From positions 1-64,000 of the forward strand of contig JAANYP010004851.1 in assembly GCA_020465985.1 (NCBI GenBank): a DNA stretch of 64,000 nucleotides, in the 5' to 3' direction. Source of the DNA: Centrapalus pauciflorus. Lineage: Eukaryota; Streptophyta; Magnoliopsida; Asterales; Asteraceae. The notes under the pieces were generated by a model. It worked only from the letters and a program-made list of their open reading frames with translations. It was not told where the DNA came from and did no database searches. Made by a program: the position numbers and the translations under genes. Below, one piece after another: positions 22,303 to 34,125 of the stretch (position 1 is its first letter; every line of letters starts with the position of its first letter).

Positions 22303-22892
22303 TGTTAGTGCACCCTGTGTGACGATAGCAGTCTATGTATAGATAGTCTTATGGAATAGTTCAGGCTTTGTAATTACAAGTTAATATATATGTTTGATCT
22401 TGGTTATATATGTTTGGTCTTGTTTGTGATTGTTATTTACTTAAGTTCAAAGATAAGTTCAAACATAAGTTCAAGAACAAGTTAAAGAAAAAGTTCAAAG
22501 ACAAGATCATGAATAAGTTCAAAGCCTAGGGTTTTAACTTAATGGAGCTAAGTTCGAACATGTAGTGGACAAGTTCGTTGGCTTGGGCCTATACGAACTT
22601 CTCTGAGCTAAGTTCGAATTTAACACCTATAATTAAGAGTTAATCAGTTAGGATTAGAGACTTTTGCAGAGATTAGCACCTAGATCTCGTATAGTGCACG
22701 TACGAACTTGTGAAGATTTCAAAGAGTCGTTTCGGAGAAATGCACGTGTCGGGTCGTTCGTCGTGACGTCTATCATTGTGTTCGTCTCCGGGTTTCCTGT
22801 GTGTGATCGATCCGTTAAACCCCTAACGAGGATTCCGCACTCGTTGGAAGGTGTCACGTCAAGATCAGATCCGTGCTATAGGTGACCTTACA
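22303..22892 (+). repeat. Element B 5' LTR (590 bp)
   Basis: Starts TGTTAGTGCACCCTGTG and ends GGTGACCTTACA, matching the LTR ends of A and D. The middle carries AAGTTCGAA motifs (from 22550), a variant of the ATTCGAAT cores of A and D. Confidence 0.92.
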
Positions 22893-22894
22893 AG

Positions 22895-22907
22895 TGGTAT
22901 CAGAGCC
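22895..22907 (+). other. Element B primer binding site (Met-tRNA)
   Basis: TGGTATCAGAGCC, two bases after the LTR. Confidence 0.95.
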
Positions 22908-23488
22908 ATAAAGAGTGTTCATCGTGTTCGTACAAAACATTCTTGGTTTCTTGACGTTCTTACCGGAAAAAACACGTTTTCATAGTTTTTTTTGAGTTCT
23001 ACAAGCAAGGTAACGGGGAAAAATTCCCATTAGTTCAAGTTTTTCAGTCAAAATTGGTGTTCATTCGAATTTTTCTGAAATCTTGAAAAAATTGAATTTT
23101 TTGCAGTTTATCGAACTTGCGGCGCTCGAACTTAAGGGGGTATTAGGGCTCATTCGATCTTGTCAGAAAACGCTCCTCTCGAAGTTAATTTAGGTCTTCA
23201 TTGGAATTTAGCTAAGGTTCGAACTTTTCAGAATCGAATTTGTTAGATTCGAAGTTGTCAAAAACGAACTTGTCAGATTCGAACTTGTCAGAAATTTAGG
23301 GTTTCTTTGAACTTGTCAGAGGTTCCAATTTTTCAGAACTCAACAAGTTCGAACTTAAGTCAATTCGAATTTAATTTTTGAAGGAATTTAAATTTAAATT
23401 ATTCGAAGTTGCATAAGTTCGAAGGGTTTATTTTAAATTAATTTTTAAATTAAATTGTTTAAGTTCGAAAACAAAAAGTTTAGAAAGA
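22908..23488 (+). repeat. Element B leader with GTTCGAA cluster
   Basis: Untranslated leader. At least a dozen TTCGAA or TCGAACTT motifs lie between 23110 and 23470, some as GATTCGAACTTGTCAG repeats near 23210-23300. A donor-like CAAGGTAACG occurs at about 23007-23016. Confidence 0.75.
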
Positions 23489-26360
23489 ATGTCGAGTTTG
23501 CAAAAATTCATAGAAATGTACCATGAGGTCGGCAAAGCGAATTCTCCGTCAAAGCTAATCAAATTGGAGGATTATTATTGGTGGAAGGTTGCTGATTTTG
23601 CTCGCTTTAATGACATGCGTACGTGGATATGCATCGATGAGGGATATATTCCTCCTATGCAAGAGTTAGAAGGCCGACAAAGTGTCTTAACTTATCATAA
23701 TATGATAGATGATGACAAGAAACTTTATGAGGCCGAGAACCGAGCTTTCTCAATTATCTGGATGGCGTTACCTCAAGAAATGCTACACACTTTAAGAAAT
23801 CACAGGACATTTAAAGAGCTATGGGATGCTCTAGAGAAGAGGTGTGAGGGAAATCCAAGGGTTCGTAAAGGTAGAACTGAGATGCTGAAACAACAATTTG
23901 CTATTTTCAAGGCGTTGAAGAATGAGACGTTAGATGCGACAATCACTAGGTTCTATCATCTGTTAACTGAGCTTGACAATCAAAATGTCGATTATCAAGA
24001 GACTGAGAAGATAAAAAAGCTTCTAGATGATTTATTGGCGAAGTGGGAGATGTACACAACGTTAATAAAGCTTAATGAAGAGAAGTTTGAGACTCTCACT
24101 CTTGAAGGAGTAATTGGAACACTAAGGGCATATAACTTCAAGTTACAGAAGAAAGAACGGGAGTTTGAACAGGTTCAAGATCCAGACCTGTATTTTGGAA
24201 AATCAAAACCGTAAATTGCTAGTGAACTGAAGTCTAGGGCCACAACATTCTTCTCAGGAGAAGAATCCATTCCATTGAGACAGAGGAGTCTAGTAGCAGG
24301 GCATTCTTAGGGTTTTCCAAACCAGAAGAAAAACCAACTCATTCAGCGTCTACGTCTTAAGGATACACAAAGATGCCAATGAGCGGAAAATCGGCTGAAG
24401 ATCGTCTGAATCATTTAGCTTCGTTTGTCGCAGCGTACGACAATTGCGTTCAAGGGAAGATAAACGATCTTGCGTTATGGGAAGAAGACTACGATCAGGT
24501 AGATCCTGATGACTTGGATGAAATGGAACTACAGTGGCAACTGGCCATGGTGACTCAAAGGGTCAAGAGGTTCATGAAGAGGACTGGAATAAATTTTAAC
24601 GTAGGCAACAACAAGGTTGGTTTTGATAAATCAAAGGTTAAGTGTTACAATTGCCAAAGATTGGGACACTTTGCAAGAGAGCGTCAAAGGCCAAAAGTAG
24701 AGAACTATCAAAATCAAAACCAAGGGATATATCAATCTGGTGTTTCTGGCAATCAAGTAGCCATCGCTGGTCTGTTAACCAATGTGTCATCTAACAGACA
24801 GCTTGATGGAACTTATGATTGGAGTACTCATCCAGAGTTGAATGCTAGAGCCTTTATGGCTAAAGTAACTAAGACTGGGGATGACAGAGCTGAAGAAGTT
24901 GCAGAGGACACCAAGCAGAAAGATACAGTCCTTTGTTGGTGGAAAAGTCAGAGGAGCAGTCCATTCTGGAGTTTGCTGCTAAAATGGCTAACGCGGAATC
25001 GGACCACAAAAAGGTAACTCTAAACTTTTCTACATTCCATGACTTATGTGTTTTAAGTGCTACTTTAAATGATAGGTTAAACTTAGTACTAGAAACACAT
25101 AAGAACTTAACTGCTCAGATCCAATCGTTAAGTCAGATAACGCTAGTCTTCAAGATATTAAGGAAGATATAAGGAATAAGCTAAAAGCAAATGCTCAGGA
25201 TGTCATAGTTCTAAAAGACAAATTATGTGAACAATGTGTCAAGATAGAACTCATGTACGAAAATGTTGAAGCTTTAACCAAAGACCTCACTCTTAAAGAT
25301 GTAGAGCTAGCCGAGTCTAGAGTTAAAGTTGCTGAGGCAAATAGTAAGCTCGAAAAGTTTAGGAACTCGTCTCTAAATCTAGGAAAGATCTTAGAAGCTC
25401 AACGGCAGTCTAATAAGCCAGTAGGTCTAGGTTATCAAGAGAGTCCTCCACCGTTCAACAATAACTACGTGCCTCAACCTCAGGATAAAACCACTGAACC
25501 GGTCGAATCAGAGTTAGCAACTGGAACTGAATCTGATTAGGATAAGTCAACTAAGGTGTCTAATACTACCTCTAAGATTAAGAAAGTCAAGTTTATGTAG
25601 TCTACTAGTGACACTATACTAGGAGAAGCTAAATCTGAAATTAATAATCAGCAAGAGGAAGTAGTCACTATAGTTGTAACGAAAAAAAAATGACACTAGT
25701 GAGACACCTAAATCAAAGGGCACTTATAAGAAGTCGATTGATAAGATGTCATGCTTTAGATGTCATGAGAAGGGACATGTTGCGTCATGAGAAGGGACAT
25801 GTCCTTATCAGAAAGTGGAGTATACGCCCTCTACACCAGAGTCTAGACCTACTGTAGGAAAGCAAGAACAACAATGACCAGTACATAGTATTGCCAGCAC
25901 TAGTAGTTCTCAACATATCAAGAAGAACCTGAGTGCAACACCTAGGATACCTGTTAAACAAATACCGGTGTCGGTCAGACATCAAGAAGTGATTAGGACA
26001 AAATCTCCGAATAGAGTCCCTCGTCAGTCTTGGTAAGGACCTCAACAAGGATATAGGAGTACAACACCTAGAAGGACTTTCACCCCAGTTAGGTCTCATA
26101 CTCCTCAAAGACAACAGACACCAGGTACAGTCCAGGGTTATCAGAATGAAATGCATTATAATAGAAACTATTCTAGGGCTCAACCACAAATGACAGCACA
26201 AAGGCCAAAAGTGAATCTTAATCACTCAGCACCACAACAGGCTCTCAATCAAAAACCCGGGACACAAGAAAGGAGAGATGGGTATTTGAAGAAGTTCACG
26301 TATGTTGATGAGAATGGTATTACCAAGTCAGTCATGGCTTGGGTTCCCCGTGATAACTAA
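23489..26360 (+). pseudogene. Element B gag (two-knuckle Sirevirus Gag), broken
   Basis: Homologous to the A and D gag from ATG to WVPRDN-stop. Open pieces are 23489-24214 (capsid, KLIKLEDYYWWK, three residues lost before ADFARF), 24373-25017 (first knuckle CYNCQRLGHFARER, last cysteine now arginine), 25253-25540 (coiled coil) and 26151-26360 (end). The second knuckle near 25755 is split by a short tandem duplication of GTCATGAGAAGGGACATGT and a stop. Stops at 24214, 25540 and 25600 and frame changes near 24930 disable it. Confidence 0.9.
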
Positions 26361-26381
26361 CTTGTTTTCTTTCATGTGCAG

Positions 26382-26476
26382 GAGCTAACTACAGGTCTTA
26401 ACAACAAGTGGTTCGTCGATAGTGGTTGCTCTCGTCAAATGACTGGGCAAAGGAGACTACTCACAGACTTGTGGTA
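26382..26476 (+). pseudogene. Element B protease stub at the deletion point
   Basis: Right after CAG at 26379-26381 come the protease residues NNKWFVDSGCSRQMTG, then RRLLTDLW and a stop. At about 26476 homology to A and D pol ends. About 80 bp of ORF3-upstream sequence follows, so the deletion removed integrase, RT and RNase H. Confidence 0.88.
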
Positions 26477-26554
26477 AACGGATTCAACAAGTTCGAATAA
26501 CACAAATTTATTTTTAAATTAATTTTCAACTTTTTAATTGTGATTTGTGTGCAG

Positions 26555-28793
26555 ATACGGGTGACAGAGCATTTTTCAATAAACATAATATAGTGATGGC
26601 CGTTGATCTACAGTTGGCAGAGGCTCAGCCGTATCGCTAGATGATAGAGTTCTTGTCCCATTCCAGAGTGGCGTATGCCCTAACCCACAATCTGCCTATC
26701 ATTCTCTCATACGTTAGGCAATTTTGATAAAATCTGCAAGTTTACAGTACCGTGACCCCTACAGTTCTCTGTACAAGAGTAGGTGGTCATCCGATCGCAT
26801 TCTCTACTGAGCATCTGCGTGCAATCTTGCAACTGGGGACAGTTGATCAAGAAGCCGACCTGATAGATTTTCTGGCACCAATAAGGCAATCAACCTTTCT
26901 TAGAATGGGCTATGCTCTGGACATAACCAAGGCGTCTTATCTGAAGAGGTGCCTCATTGGACACTGGAGATATTTGGTACACCTGATCATGGTATATTTT
27001 GCACCAAAGAAAGCGGGTTTCGACACAATAATGTCCAAGTTGCAATCTGCAATGATCTCACTCATCTACAATAAGCAATTCAGCTTCTCATAAATGTTCT
27101 TCGGGGAGTTTGTTCATCAGATTTCTGCTACCACCAGAGAAAGGTTTCTCATGTACCCGCGATTCATAATGATGATCATTCGCCACTTCTTACCAGACCT
27201 TCCAGAGCAAACAAGCGTAGCCATCATCGATGAGAGAACTTTTACAGACTGCCAGTCCCACAATGCGCGAAGGGCTGAGCAAGTCAGGCCACAGGTGGAT
27301 CCTCATTTTGGTGCCGTTATAGATCCAGATTTCATTGCTCCCAAAGGGGATGACTGCATAGGTGATGCACCACAACAACAACCACAACCCCAGCAACCTG
27401 AACCACAACATGCACCGGTTCGCCGAACTCCAGTTGCTAGGAACTTTTCCACGTTCCCGATCTACTACAGAGGTAGGTGGGCCATCAACTTTGGCACCAC
27501 ATCTTGACAAAAGGGAACAGACGCTGCAAGAAATTTAGGATTAAAGAGCCGCAGCTCAAGAGAACATAGCAGAACAGCTTGTCCATGAGATTTTGGAATC
27601 CCCAACCGGCATGGATGTCGTATTTAGAGAATTTGATGAATATCAGCCTCCAGTCGCCGATACTGAAGGCACAGAAGGAACAGAGACTCATGAAGAGGTT
27701 GAAGGTCAAGTAGAGACCGCCTCTAAATCTGAATCAGGATCTAGTTTAGGTGAGGAGGAAGCTGACGATGTTAATCCAACAGTGTCATTTGAAAGATATG
27801 ACTCTAGAGTTGTGGTAAGCCGAAGAAATATGTAACGTCCTGTACTTCGTGATGAAGAAGAAGGAGATGAGGACTTTATATTAGAAGAGGAAGCAACAAT
27901 TGCCACACAAAAAAGAGCAAAGCGACAACCCATTAGTCAGGGAGCTCCGTTTACTTCGGCTACCATTCCATCTGCCGCAACCACCGCTCCATCCACATCA
28001 ACTTCAACTCCATCCACGTCCACTACATTTTCTGACAACCAGCGTTTCATAGAGCTGAAAAGCAAAGTAGACTTCCAAAGAGTCCAAATATTCCAGCTAT
28101 CACAAGCCGTAAATGAGTTGCAGCAGCATAACTCAAGACTGAAACAGAAAAATGATAAGTAAGAAACGACAGTAGCTGCTCAGCAAGAAGCGACGACAAC
28201 TCAGCAGTCACAAATCCTGACTCTGTAGACCCTCGTTGAGCAAATAATGAAATATCTACAAGCTCAGGGGGAGAGCAGTTGTCGAGGTGATGAGTTAAGG
28301 GGAGTTAGAAGAGACACTGACGATGAAGGAGGTGACCCCAGCATGCAAAAAGACAGTGAGCTAGCAGATCTTCCACGTGAGACTGCTCAGCATGCTGAGA
28401 CTCACGGGGAGCCTGGATCATCTGGGTCAGGAGGAGGAGGAAGTTAGGATAAAGGCAAGGCTCCCGAAGCATCAGAGTTAGTTGATCAAGAAATAATTGG
28501 AGCCTTGGCCGATTTTGATGATGACGGCGAGATGAATTTAGATTTTAAAGATGATTTGGAAGAACTAGAGGAATGAGAGTTTATCTAAGAAAATGTTCCC
28601 GATTGGATACCAAACGATGAAGTATTTGTAGATGAAGAAGACGAAGCTGGCGAGTTTGTCATCCAGGGTCAAATTTTTACTGTGCAATACGTAAACACAT
28701 ACCAGATGCCGATAGATTTAGACATTCTTAAGTCAACAATAAATGATGAATCGGATGATGATGCTACTCAAGAAACAGATAAAGAGCTAACAT
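26555..28793 (+). pseudogene. Element B ORF3 (pol-downstream ORF), broken
   Basis: Homologue of the D ORF3. Recognisable blocks: YALTHNLPIILSYVRQF (26670), TPTVLCTRVGGHPIAFS, LRAILQLG, FLRMGYALDITKASYLK, FLMYPRFIMMIIRHFLPDLP (27150-27200), a Q/P-rich stretch, an acidic region, a coiled coil (RFIELKSKVDFQRVQIFQLS, near 28050), and an acidic block NLDFKDDLEELEE (28540). The codon matching the D start is ACG at 26557. Stops at 26640, 26727, 27091 and later and frame losses kill it. Unlike D it has no stop at the junction matching 53362 (a sense codon there). Element I cuts it off inside a KELT motif also present in D. Confidence 0.85.
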
Positions 28794-30560
28794 TGTAACA
28801 TCCGGCACAAAACCAGGTTAGCAACGATGACCTAATCTGTATTTAATAGCCAATTATAACCTAATCAGTGGTCATTAGAAATTAATCAAGGTGATTAACA
28901 ATGTTATTGGAAAATTCAACTCAATTAGAATCAAATTCATCAGTGCGATGAATCGGGAAATCAATTAATCCGATCGATTTACGATATGAGGGATTAATTC
29001 AACTAAGTACATAATTAAATTATGATTAGTGAAAGTAATCATACACTAATACAATTACTTAACATTAATTATGCAAGACTAAAACAATTCATTAAAACAA
29101 TGCATCCAAAACTATTTATGAATTTACAAGAAAAAAGAAATACAAGAATACATTTCTAAATACTTTTATACAAAAGAAAAAGGAAAATACATGGATATAC
29201 CATGTAGTGGCCGGCTCTAGGGGGTACTACATAGGTGTTGAATTTCATTTTTTTTATTAATAAAACATCATACACAATCACCGTAATCACATTTCACTCT
29301 TACAGTCCATAAAGATTTACACTCAACCTTCAAATCTGTCATCATTTCACCACCTTTTCTTCTCTATAAATAGAGACCTCATTCTCATTCATTTTCCACA
29401 CCTTCAAACACAAAAATATATCTCTTTTTCTCCTCTCAAATCTGGCCCCAAGGCCTAGTTAAAAACCTAAATTTCAATTTTGGTGTTCTTGAAATATTTC
29501 AAAGTATTCCTTGTGCAACTCTTTCAAGATCAAGTCTTCTACTCATTTTCATTCTCTTAACACATCAAAGTAAGTAAATACTAGCTTATTTCATCTTATA
29601 TTTATGTTTATATAAGTCTTGCATAATATATATAATCACCAACAACAACAAGTTTCATAAAACTCAAGTTTATAAATTTCTAGTTTTGTTTTTAAGCTCT
29701 TTTCTTCAAATATGAATATGAATATATAAACACATCATAGTGTTAATATTATGAAAACAAGCTTTTTCCCCAACCTAAACATCTCGAAAAATGTCCGTTC
29801 TTGACTCTAAAAGTTCTTTGTATATAGTAGTTTCATGTCCGAGAAAACCAAATCCTAAAACGTTTTGGAGCTTGGTCAAAAACAGCCTCAAAGTAGGCCG
29901 AAAAACCTTCGAAAAAGCTGGAAAATTATATATATATAACCTTGAAGTTTTAAGTGGGTTTTTTATTTATAAACTTGTAATGTTGGGTGATTTAATACAT
30001 AAAAATCTATAAATATATATATTATCATATATTAGAGATATTAAGTCCCTATTATCATTAGGGCTCGATTAAACTCACCCGGTGCATCACCCATCAACTT
30101 ACGCTAATTTGCCTTTTTCGCTCGTTTTTGCCATCAGAAGCTCGGTGAGTCCTCATAGCCCCTATTTTCACAATGTTATGTTTTGGGGTTGAAATACATG
30201 CTTCGTTTTTATATGGACACGAAAACAACTTCATTTCTATTATGTATTACACATGTGGTTCCATCAGTCAAGCGCGAATATATTTTGAATAGATCTATCT
30301 GGAGTCATGTCCCCCGTTCGGGTTAGTTCGGCTCGGCTAACAGCGAGTGCATATATATTTAACACACGGTATTACGCATGGGAATACTGCACAGGGCAAA
30401 CTCATCTTTAATTAAGCTTCGGTTGCATGATGGGTTATATGGAATACATAACATGGAATTTATGATTTTTTAAATTCAAACTTAACTGTTGTTGTCCATA
30501 CAAGTCAGATTTACGTGTAAACCTATGAGCTCACCAACAATTTTTGTTGACGTATTTTAG
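28794..30560 (+). repeat. Element I 5' LTR, 3' end missing
   Basis: Starts TGTAACATCCGGCAC. TATAAATA at 29365-29372 and a donor-like AAAGTAAGTAAATAC near 29568 match the G LTR. It aligns with G up to about 30560, then changes abruptly into gag, so about 250 bp of LTR plus PBS are deleted. Confidence 0.85.
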
Positions 30561-30785
30561 CGTGTATCACAACAAGGGTCCCTGCCCAACCCCTTGTGGA
30601 AAGTGCAAACGTCTTGGTCGTTTGGCCAAGGACTGTAAATTTGGTACCTCGAGTAACAACGGCGGCAATCATAGAGGCTGCTATGAGTGTGGAGCTGTCG
30701 GGCACTTCAGGAGTGAGTGCCCGAGGTTGAAAAACGGTTGAGGAGCTTAGGGGAGAGCTTTTGTATTAGGAGCAGGTGACGCTCG
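30561..30785 (+). pseudogene. Element I gag stub (zinc knuckles)
   Basis: Only the nucleocapsid end of Gag remains: CGKCKRLGRLAKDC (His of the CCHC replaced by Arg) and a normal second knuckle CYECGAVGHFRSEC, followed by PRLKNG and a stop at 30741. Capsid and matrix parts are missing because of the LTR-gag fusion. Confidence 0.85.
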
Positions 30786-31434
30786 TCAGGATCCCCATGT
30801 GGTACCAGGTACGTTTCTTTTAAATGACATTTACGCTTACGTACTCTTTGATACTGGGGCTGATAGGAGCTTTATATCAGATAAGTTTAGTAAGCAATTG
30901 AATGCCACTCCTTTTCCCTTACACAACTATAATACTATAGAGCTAGCTGACGGAAAAATAATAAAGGCAAATAGTATTATTAAGGAATGCACGCTGAAGT
31001 TGGAAGATTACCCCTTTAAGATAGACTTGACGCCTATAGAACTCGGATGTTTTGATATAGTAATTGGTATGGATTGGTTGTCACACAATTATGCCGAGAT
31101 TTTGTGCGGTAAGAAAGTGGTATGGATACCACTCCACAAGAAGAAGGTCCTAACAGTCCAAGGGGAAAGAAAGAATCGTCAGCTGAATGTCATATCCGGC
31201 CTAAGGACGTTAAAATGCCTTAGAAAGGGTTGCCATGCAGTACTAGTACAGATTGCAGAAAAAGAGTCGGAGGAGAAACGACTCGTGGATATTCCAGTGG
31301 TTTGTGACTATCCGAAGGTCGTTCTGGAAGATTTGCCTGGGCTTCCGCCAGCTAGGCAAGTGGAGTTCCAAATCGACTTGGTGCCGGGAGCTGCACCGGT
31401 CGCAAGAGCCCCATACACACTCTCTCATTCTTGA
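30786..31434 (+). pseudogene. Element I protease region
   Basis: Gypsy aspartic protease. The open frame from 30799 contains VLFDTGADRSFISDKF (D-T-G catalytic triad intact), then IDLTPIELGCFDIVIGMDWLSHNYA, and ends with the usual linker to RT (LPPARQVEFQIDLVPGAAPVARAPY). The stop at 31434 is followed by RT sequence in the same orientation. No gag frame reaches it, so it could not be expressed as a normal Gag-Pol. Confidence 0.88.
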
Positions 31435-32634
31435 ATGCAAGAGCTATCCAGCCAACTACAAGAGTTGATGGATAAGGGATTTATTCGACCAAGTTCCTCA
31501 CCTTGGGAGCTCCGGTCTTATATGTGAAAAAGAAAGACGGATCCTTCAGAATGTGCATCGACTACGGTGAGCTAAATAAATTAACGGTAAAGAACCGCTA
31601 CCCCTTTCCCAGAATTTACGATCTATTTGACCAACTGCAGGGATCTAGCTTTTACTCGAATATTAACTTGCACTCCGGGTATCATCAAGTCAAGGTTCGG
31701 GAGGAAGATACTCCAAAGACGGCCTTCAGAACGCGTTATGGACATTACGAATTTCAAGTGATGCCATTTGGGTGATAGTGTTCTGGACAAATTCGTGATA
31801 GTGTTCATAGACGACATTCTCATCTACTCCCGAAGCCAAGATGAACATCAACAACATCTCAAGCTGATATTGGAGTTGTTAGAGAAGGAACAGTTATACG
31901 CCAAATTTTCAAAGTGTGAATTTTGGTTGCGAGAAGTCAAATTCCTTGGGCATGTGATCAACAGCCAGGGAATCCAAGTTGACCCATCAAAAATCAAGGT
32001 CGTAAACAACAGGGCAACTCCTATAACTCCCACAGAAATCGGCCAGTTTCTAGGACTTGCCGGTTATTACGAGCGATTTATTCAAAACTCCTCAAAGATA
32101 GCGGGTTCCCTAACCGAGCTGACTCGGAAAGATGTGAAGTATAGCTGGGGTGAAGAGCCAGAAAAGGCGTTTCAACAGTTAAAGCAAAAATTGTGTAGTG
32201 CACCAACTCTGTCCTTACCTGAAGGGACAAAAAATTTTGTGGTCTACTGTGATGCTTCACACAATGGATTAGGTTGTGTGCTCATGCAAAAGGATAAAGT
32301 CATTGCTTACGCATCACGGCAACTCAAAATCCACGAGGTGAACTATACGACTCATGACTTGGAGCTCAGAGCAGTGGTGTTTGCTCTTAAAATGTGGAGG
32401 CACTACCTTCACGGTACGAAGTGCACGGTGTTTACAATTCACAAGAGCCTTCAACATATTCTAAACCAAAAGGAAATAAACATGAGGCAGTGTCGCTGGG
32501 TTGAGCTGCTTAGCGATTACGACTGCGAGATTCGTTATCATCCGGGTAAGGCGAATGTTGTAGCTGTTGCCCTGAGCCGAAAGGAACGGGTTAAACCTTT
32601 GAGAGTCCAAGCATTGGTCATGACTGTACAGTAA
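31435..32634 (+). pseudogene. Element I reverse transcriptase and RNase H
   Basis: RT begins MDKGFIRPSSSPWGAPVLYVKKKDGSF with a one-base deletion near 31505, and continues RMCIDYGELNKL, SNINLHSGYHQ, FRTRYGHYEFQVMPFG to 31773. About 50 nt that normally follow are missing, and it resumes at LDKFVIVFIDDILIYS (31790), with catalytic FIDD intact. RNase H follows: VVYCDASHNGLGCVL, ASRQLKIHE, THDLELRAVVFAL and HPGKANVVAVALSR (one D changed to V), ending at 32634. The RT gap should inactivate the enzyme. Confidence 0.9.
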
Positions 32635-34092
32635 AACCTAAACTCTCAAGTCCGCGAGGTACAAGAAGAAGCACTCAAGGAGGGTAATCTGCTGGATGAA
32701 GCGTTGAGAGGAATGGATAAGCAGTTTGAAATCAAGTCAGATGGATGTCGGTACTTCATGGGCAGAATTTGGCTACCAAAACTCGCAGGAGTGAAGAAGT
32801 TGGTGATGGATGAAGGGCATAAAACAAGATATGCTATTCACCCAGGGTCAGATAAGATGTATCACGACTTGAAGGGAATGTACCGGTGGCCAAACATGAA
32901 GGCTGACATTGCTACATATGTCAGCAAGTGTTTAACGTGTTTGAAAGTTAAGGCTGAACACCAGAAACCATCAGGATTGTTGGTTCAACTAGAAATGCCC
33001 CAGTGAAAGTGGGAGAATATCACCATGGACTTCATCACCAAGTTGTCAAAGACTTCTGGAGGTTTTGACACCATTTGGGTGATTGTGGATCGACTTACAA
33101 AGACCACACACTTTTTGCCAATCAAGGAGACCGCTAAGATGGATAAGTTAACACGAATCTATCTTAAAGAAGTCGTCTCAAGGCATGGAGTACCTGTATC
33201 AATTATATCAGAAAGGGACAGCCGGTTCACATCAAGATTTTGGCAATCATTGCAAGTGGAATTGGGTATACGCCTAGATATGAGCACAGCCTATCACCCA
33301 TAGATGGATGGTCAGAGTGAAAAGACAATTCAGACTTTGGAAGACATGTTAAGGGCAAGCGTTATCGTCTTTGGCAAAAGTTGGGACAGGCACCTGCCAT
33401 TAGTCGAGTTTTCCTATAACAACAGCTATCACTCGAGTATTAAGACCGCTCCATTCGAGGCACTCAATGGGCGAAAGTGTCGATCACCACTTTGCTGGGC
33501 TGAGGTAGGAGATAGCCAAATTACTGGACCTAAGATCATCCAGGAGACTACAGAAAAGATAGCCCAGATTCGAAACCGATTAAAGATCGCGCGGGATCGA
33601 CAGAAGAGCTATGCAGATGTTCGACGGAAGGATTTGGAATTTCAAAAGGGAGATCAAGTAATGTTGAAAGTCTCGCCTTGGAAAGGCGTAATTCGTTTTG
33701 GGAAACGAGAAAAACTCAATCCTCGTTATATCGGACCATTCAAGATCACCAAAAGAATTGGCCCGGTAGCCTACCGAATCGATCTGCCCCCAGAGCTTAA
33801 TAACGTTCATAATACCTTCCACGTATTTAACCTTAAGAAGTGCCTGCCTGATGAGACACTCGTTATACCTATGGACGAGTTAGAGCTAGATGATAAGTTG
33901 AACTTCATTGAACAACCCGTGGAAATAATGGACCGAGAAGTCAAGAAACTAAAGCACAGCCGGATCCCAATAATAAAAGTCAGATGGAACACTAAGTGAG
34001 GTCCTGAGTTTACGTGGGAATGCGAAGACCAAATCCGAGAAAAATACCGTCATGTGTTCTCAAATACTCAAGCAGTGGAGAACACGAGCTAA
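32635..34092 (+). pseudogene. Element I integrase with chromodomain-like tail
   Basis: Zinc region MDEGH, AIHPGSDKMYHDL and CLTCLKVKAEH (32800-32960), core DFITKL, WVIVDRLTKTTHFLPI, IISERDSRFTSRFWQSLQ (33025-33303) and DGQSEKTIQTLEDMLRA (33304 onwards). The tail has the beta-barrel KGDQVMLKVSPWKG, GPFKITKRIG and the chromodomain-like block VEIMDREVKKLKHSRIPIIKVRWNTK, then GPEFTWECEDQIREKY. Stops at 33004, 33302 and 33998 interrupt it. The usual SDRD is SERD here. Confidence 0.9.
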
Positions 34093-34114
34093 TTTCGGGA
34101 CGAAATTCCCTTAA

Positions 34115-34125
34115 CAGGGGGAGAC
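34115..34125 (+). other. Element I polypurine tract
   Basis: CAGGGGGAGAC directly before the 3' LTR, after TTTCGGGACGAAATTCCC. Confidence 0.9.

Larger units (their letters stand above)
22303..28793 (+). mobile_element. Element B: copia of the A/D family with pol deleted
   Basis: Contains 5' LTR, PBS, leader, full-length but broken gag and the first 30 or so codons of protease (to 26476). It then jumps to ORF3 (from 26555), which element I interrupts at 28794. Integrase, RT and RNase H are gone. The five bases before the LTR are tagac. The 3' end of B is not visible to the right of element I. Confidence 0.9.

Noticed and set aside
22654..22885. Open frames on both strands in the B LTR.
   Set aside because: They overlap LTR U5 sequence shared with A and D, where the frames are not kept.
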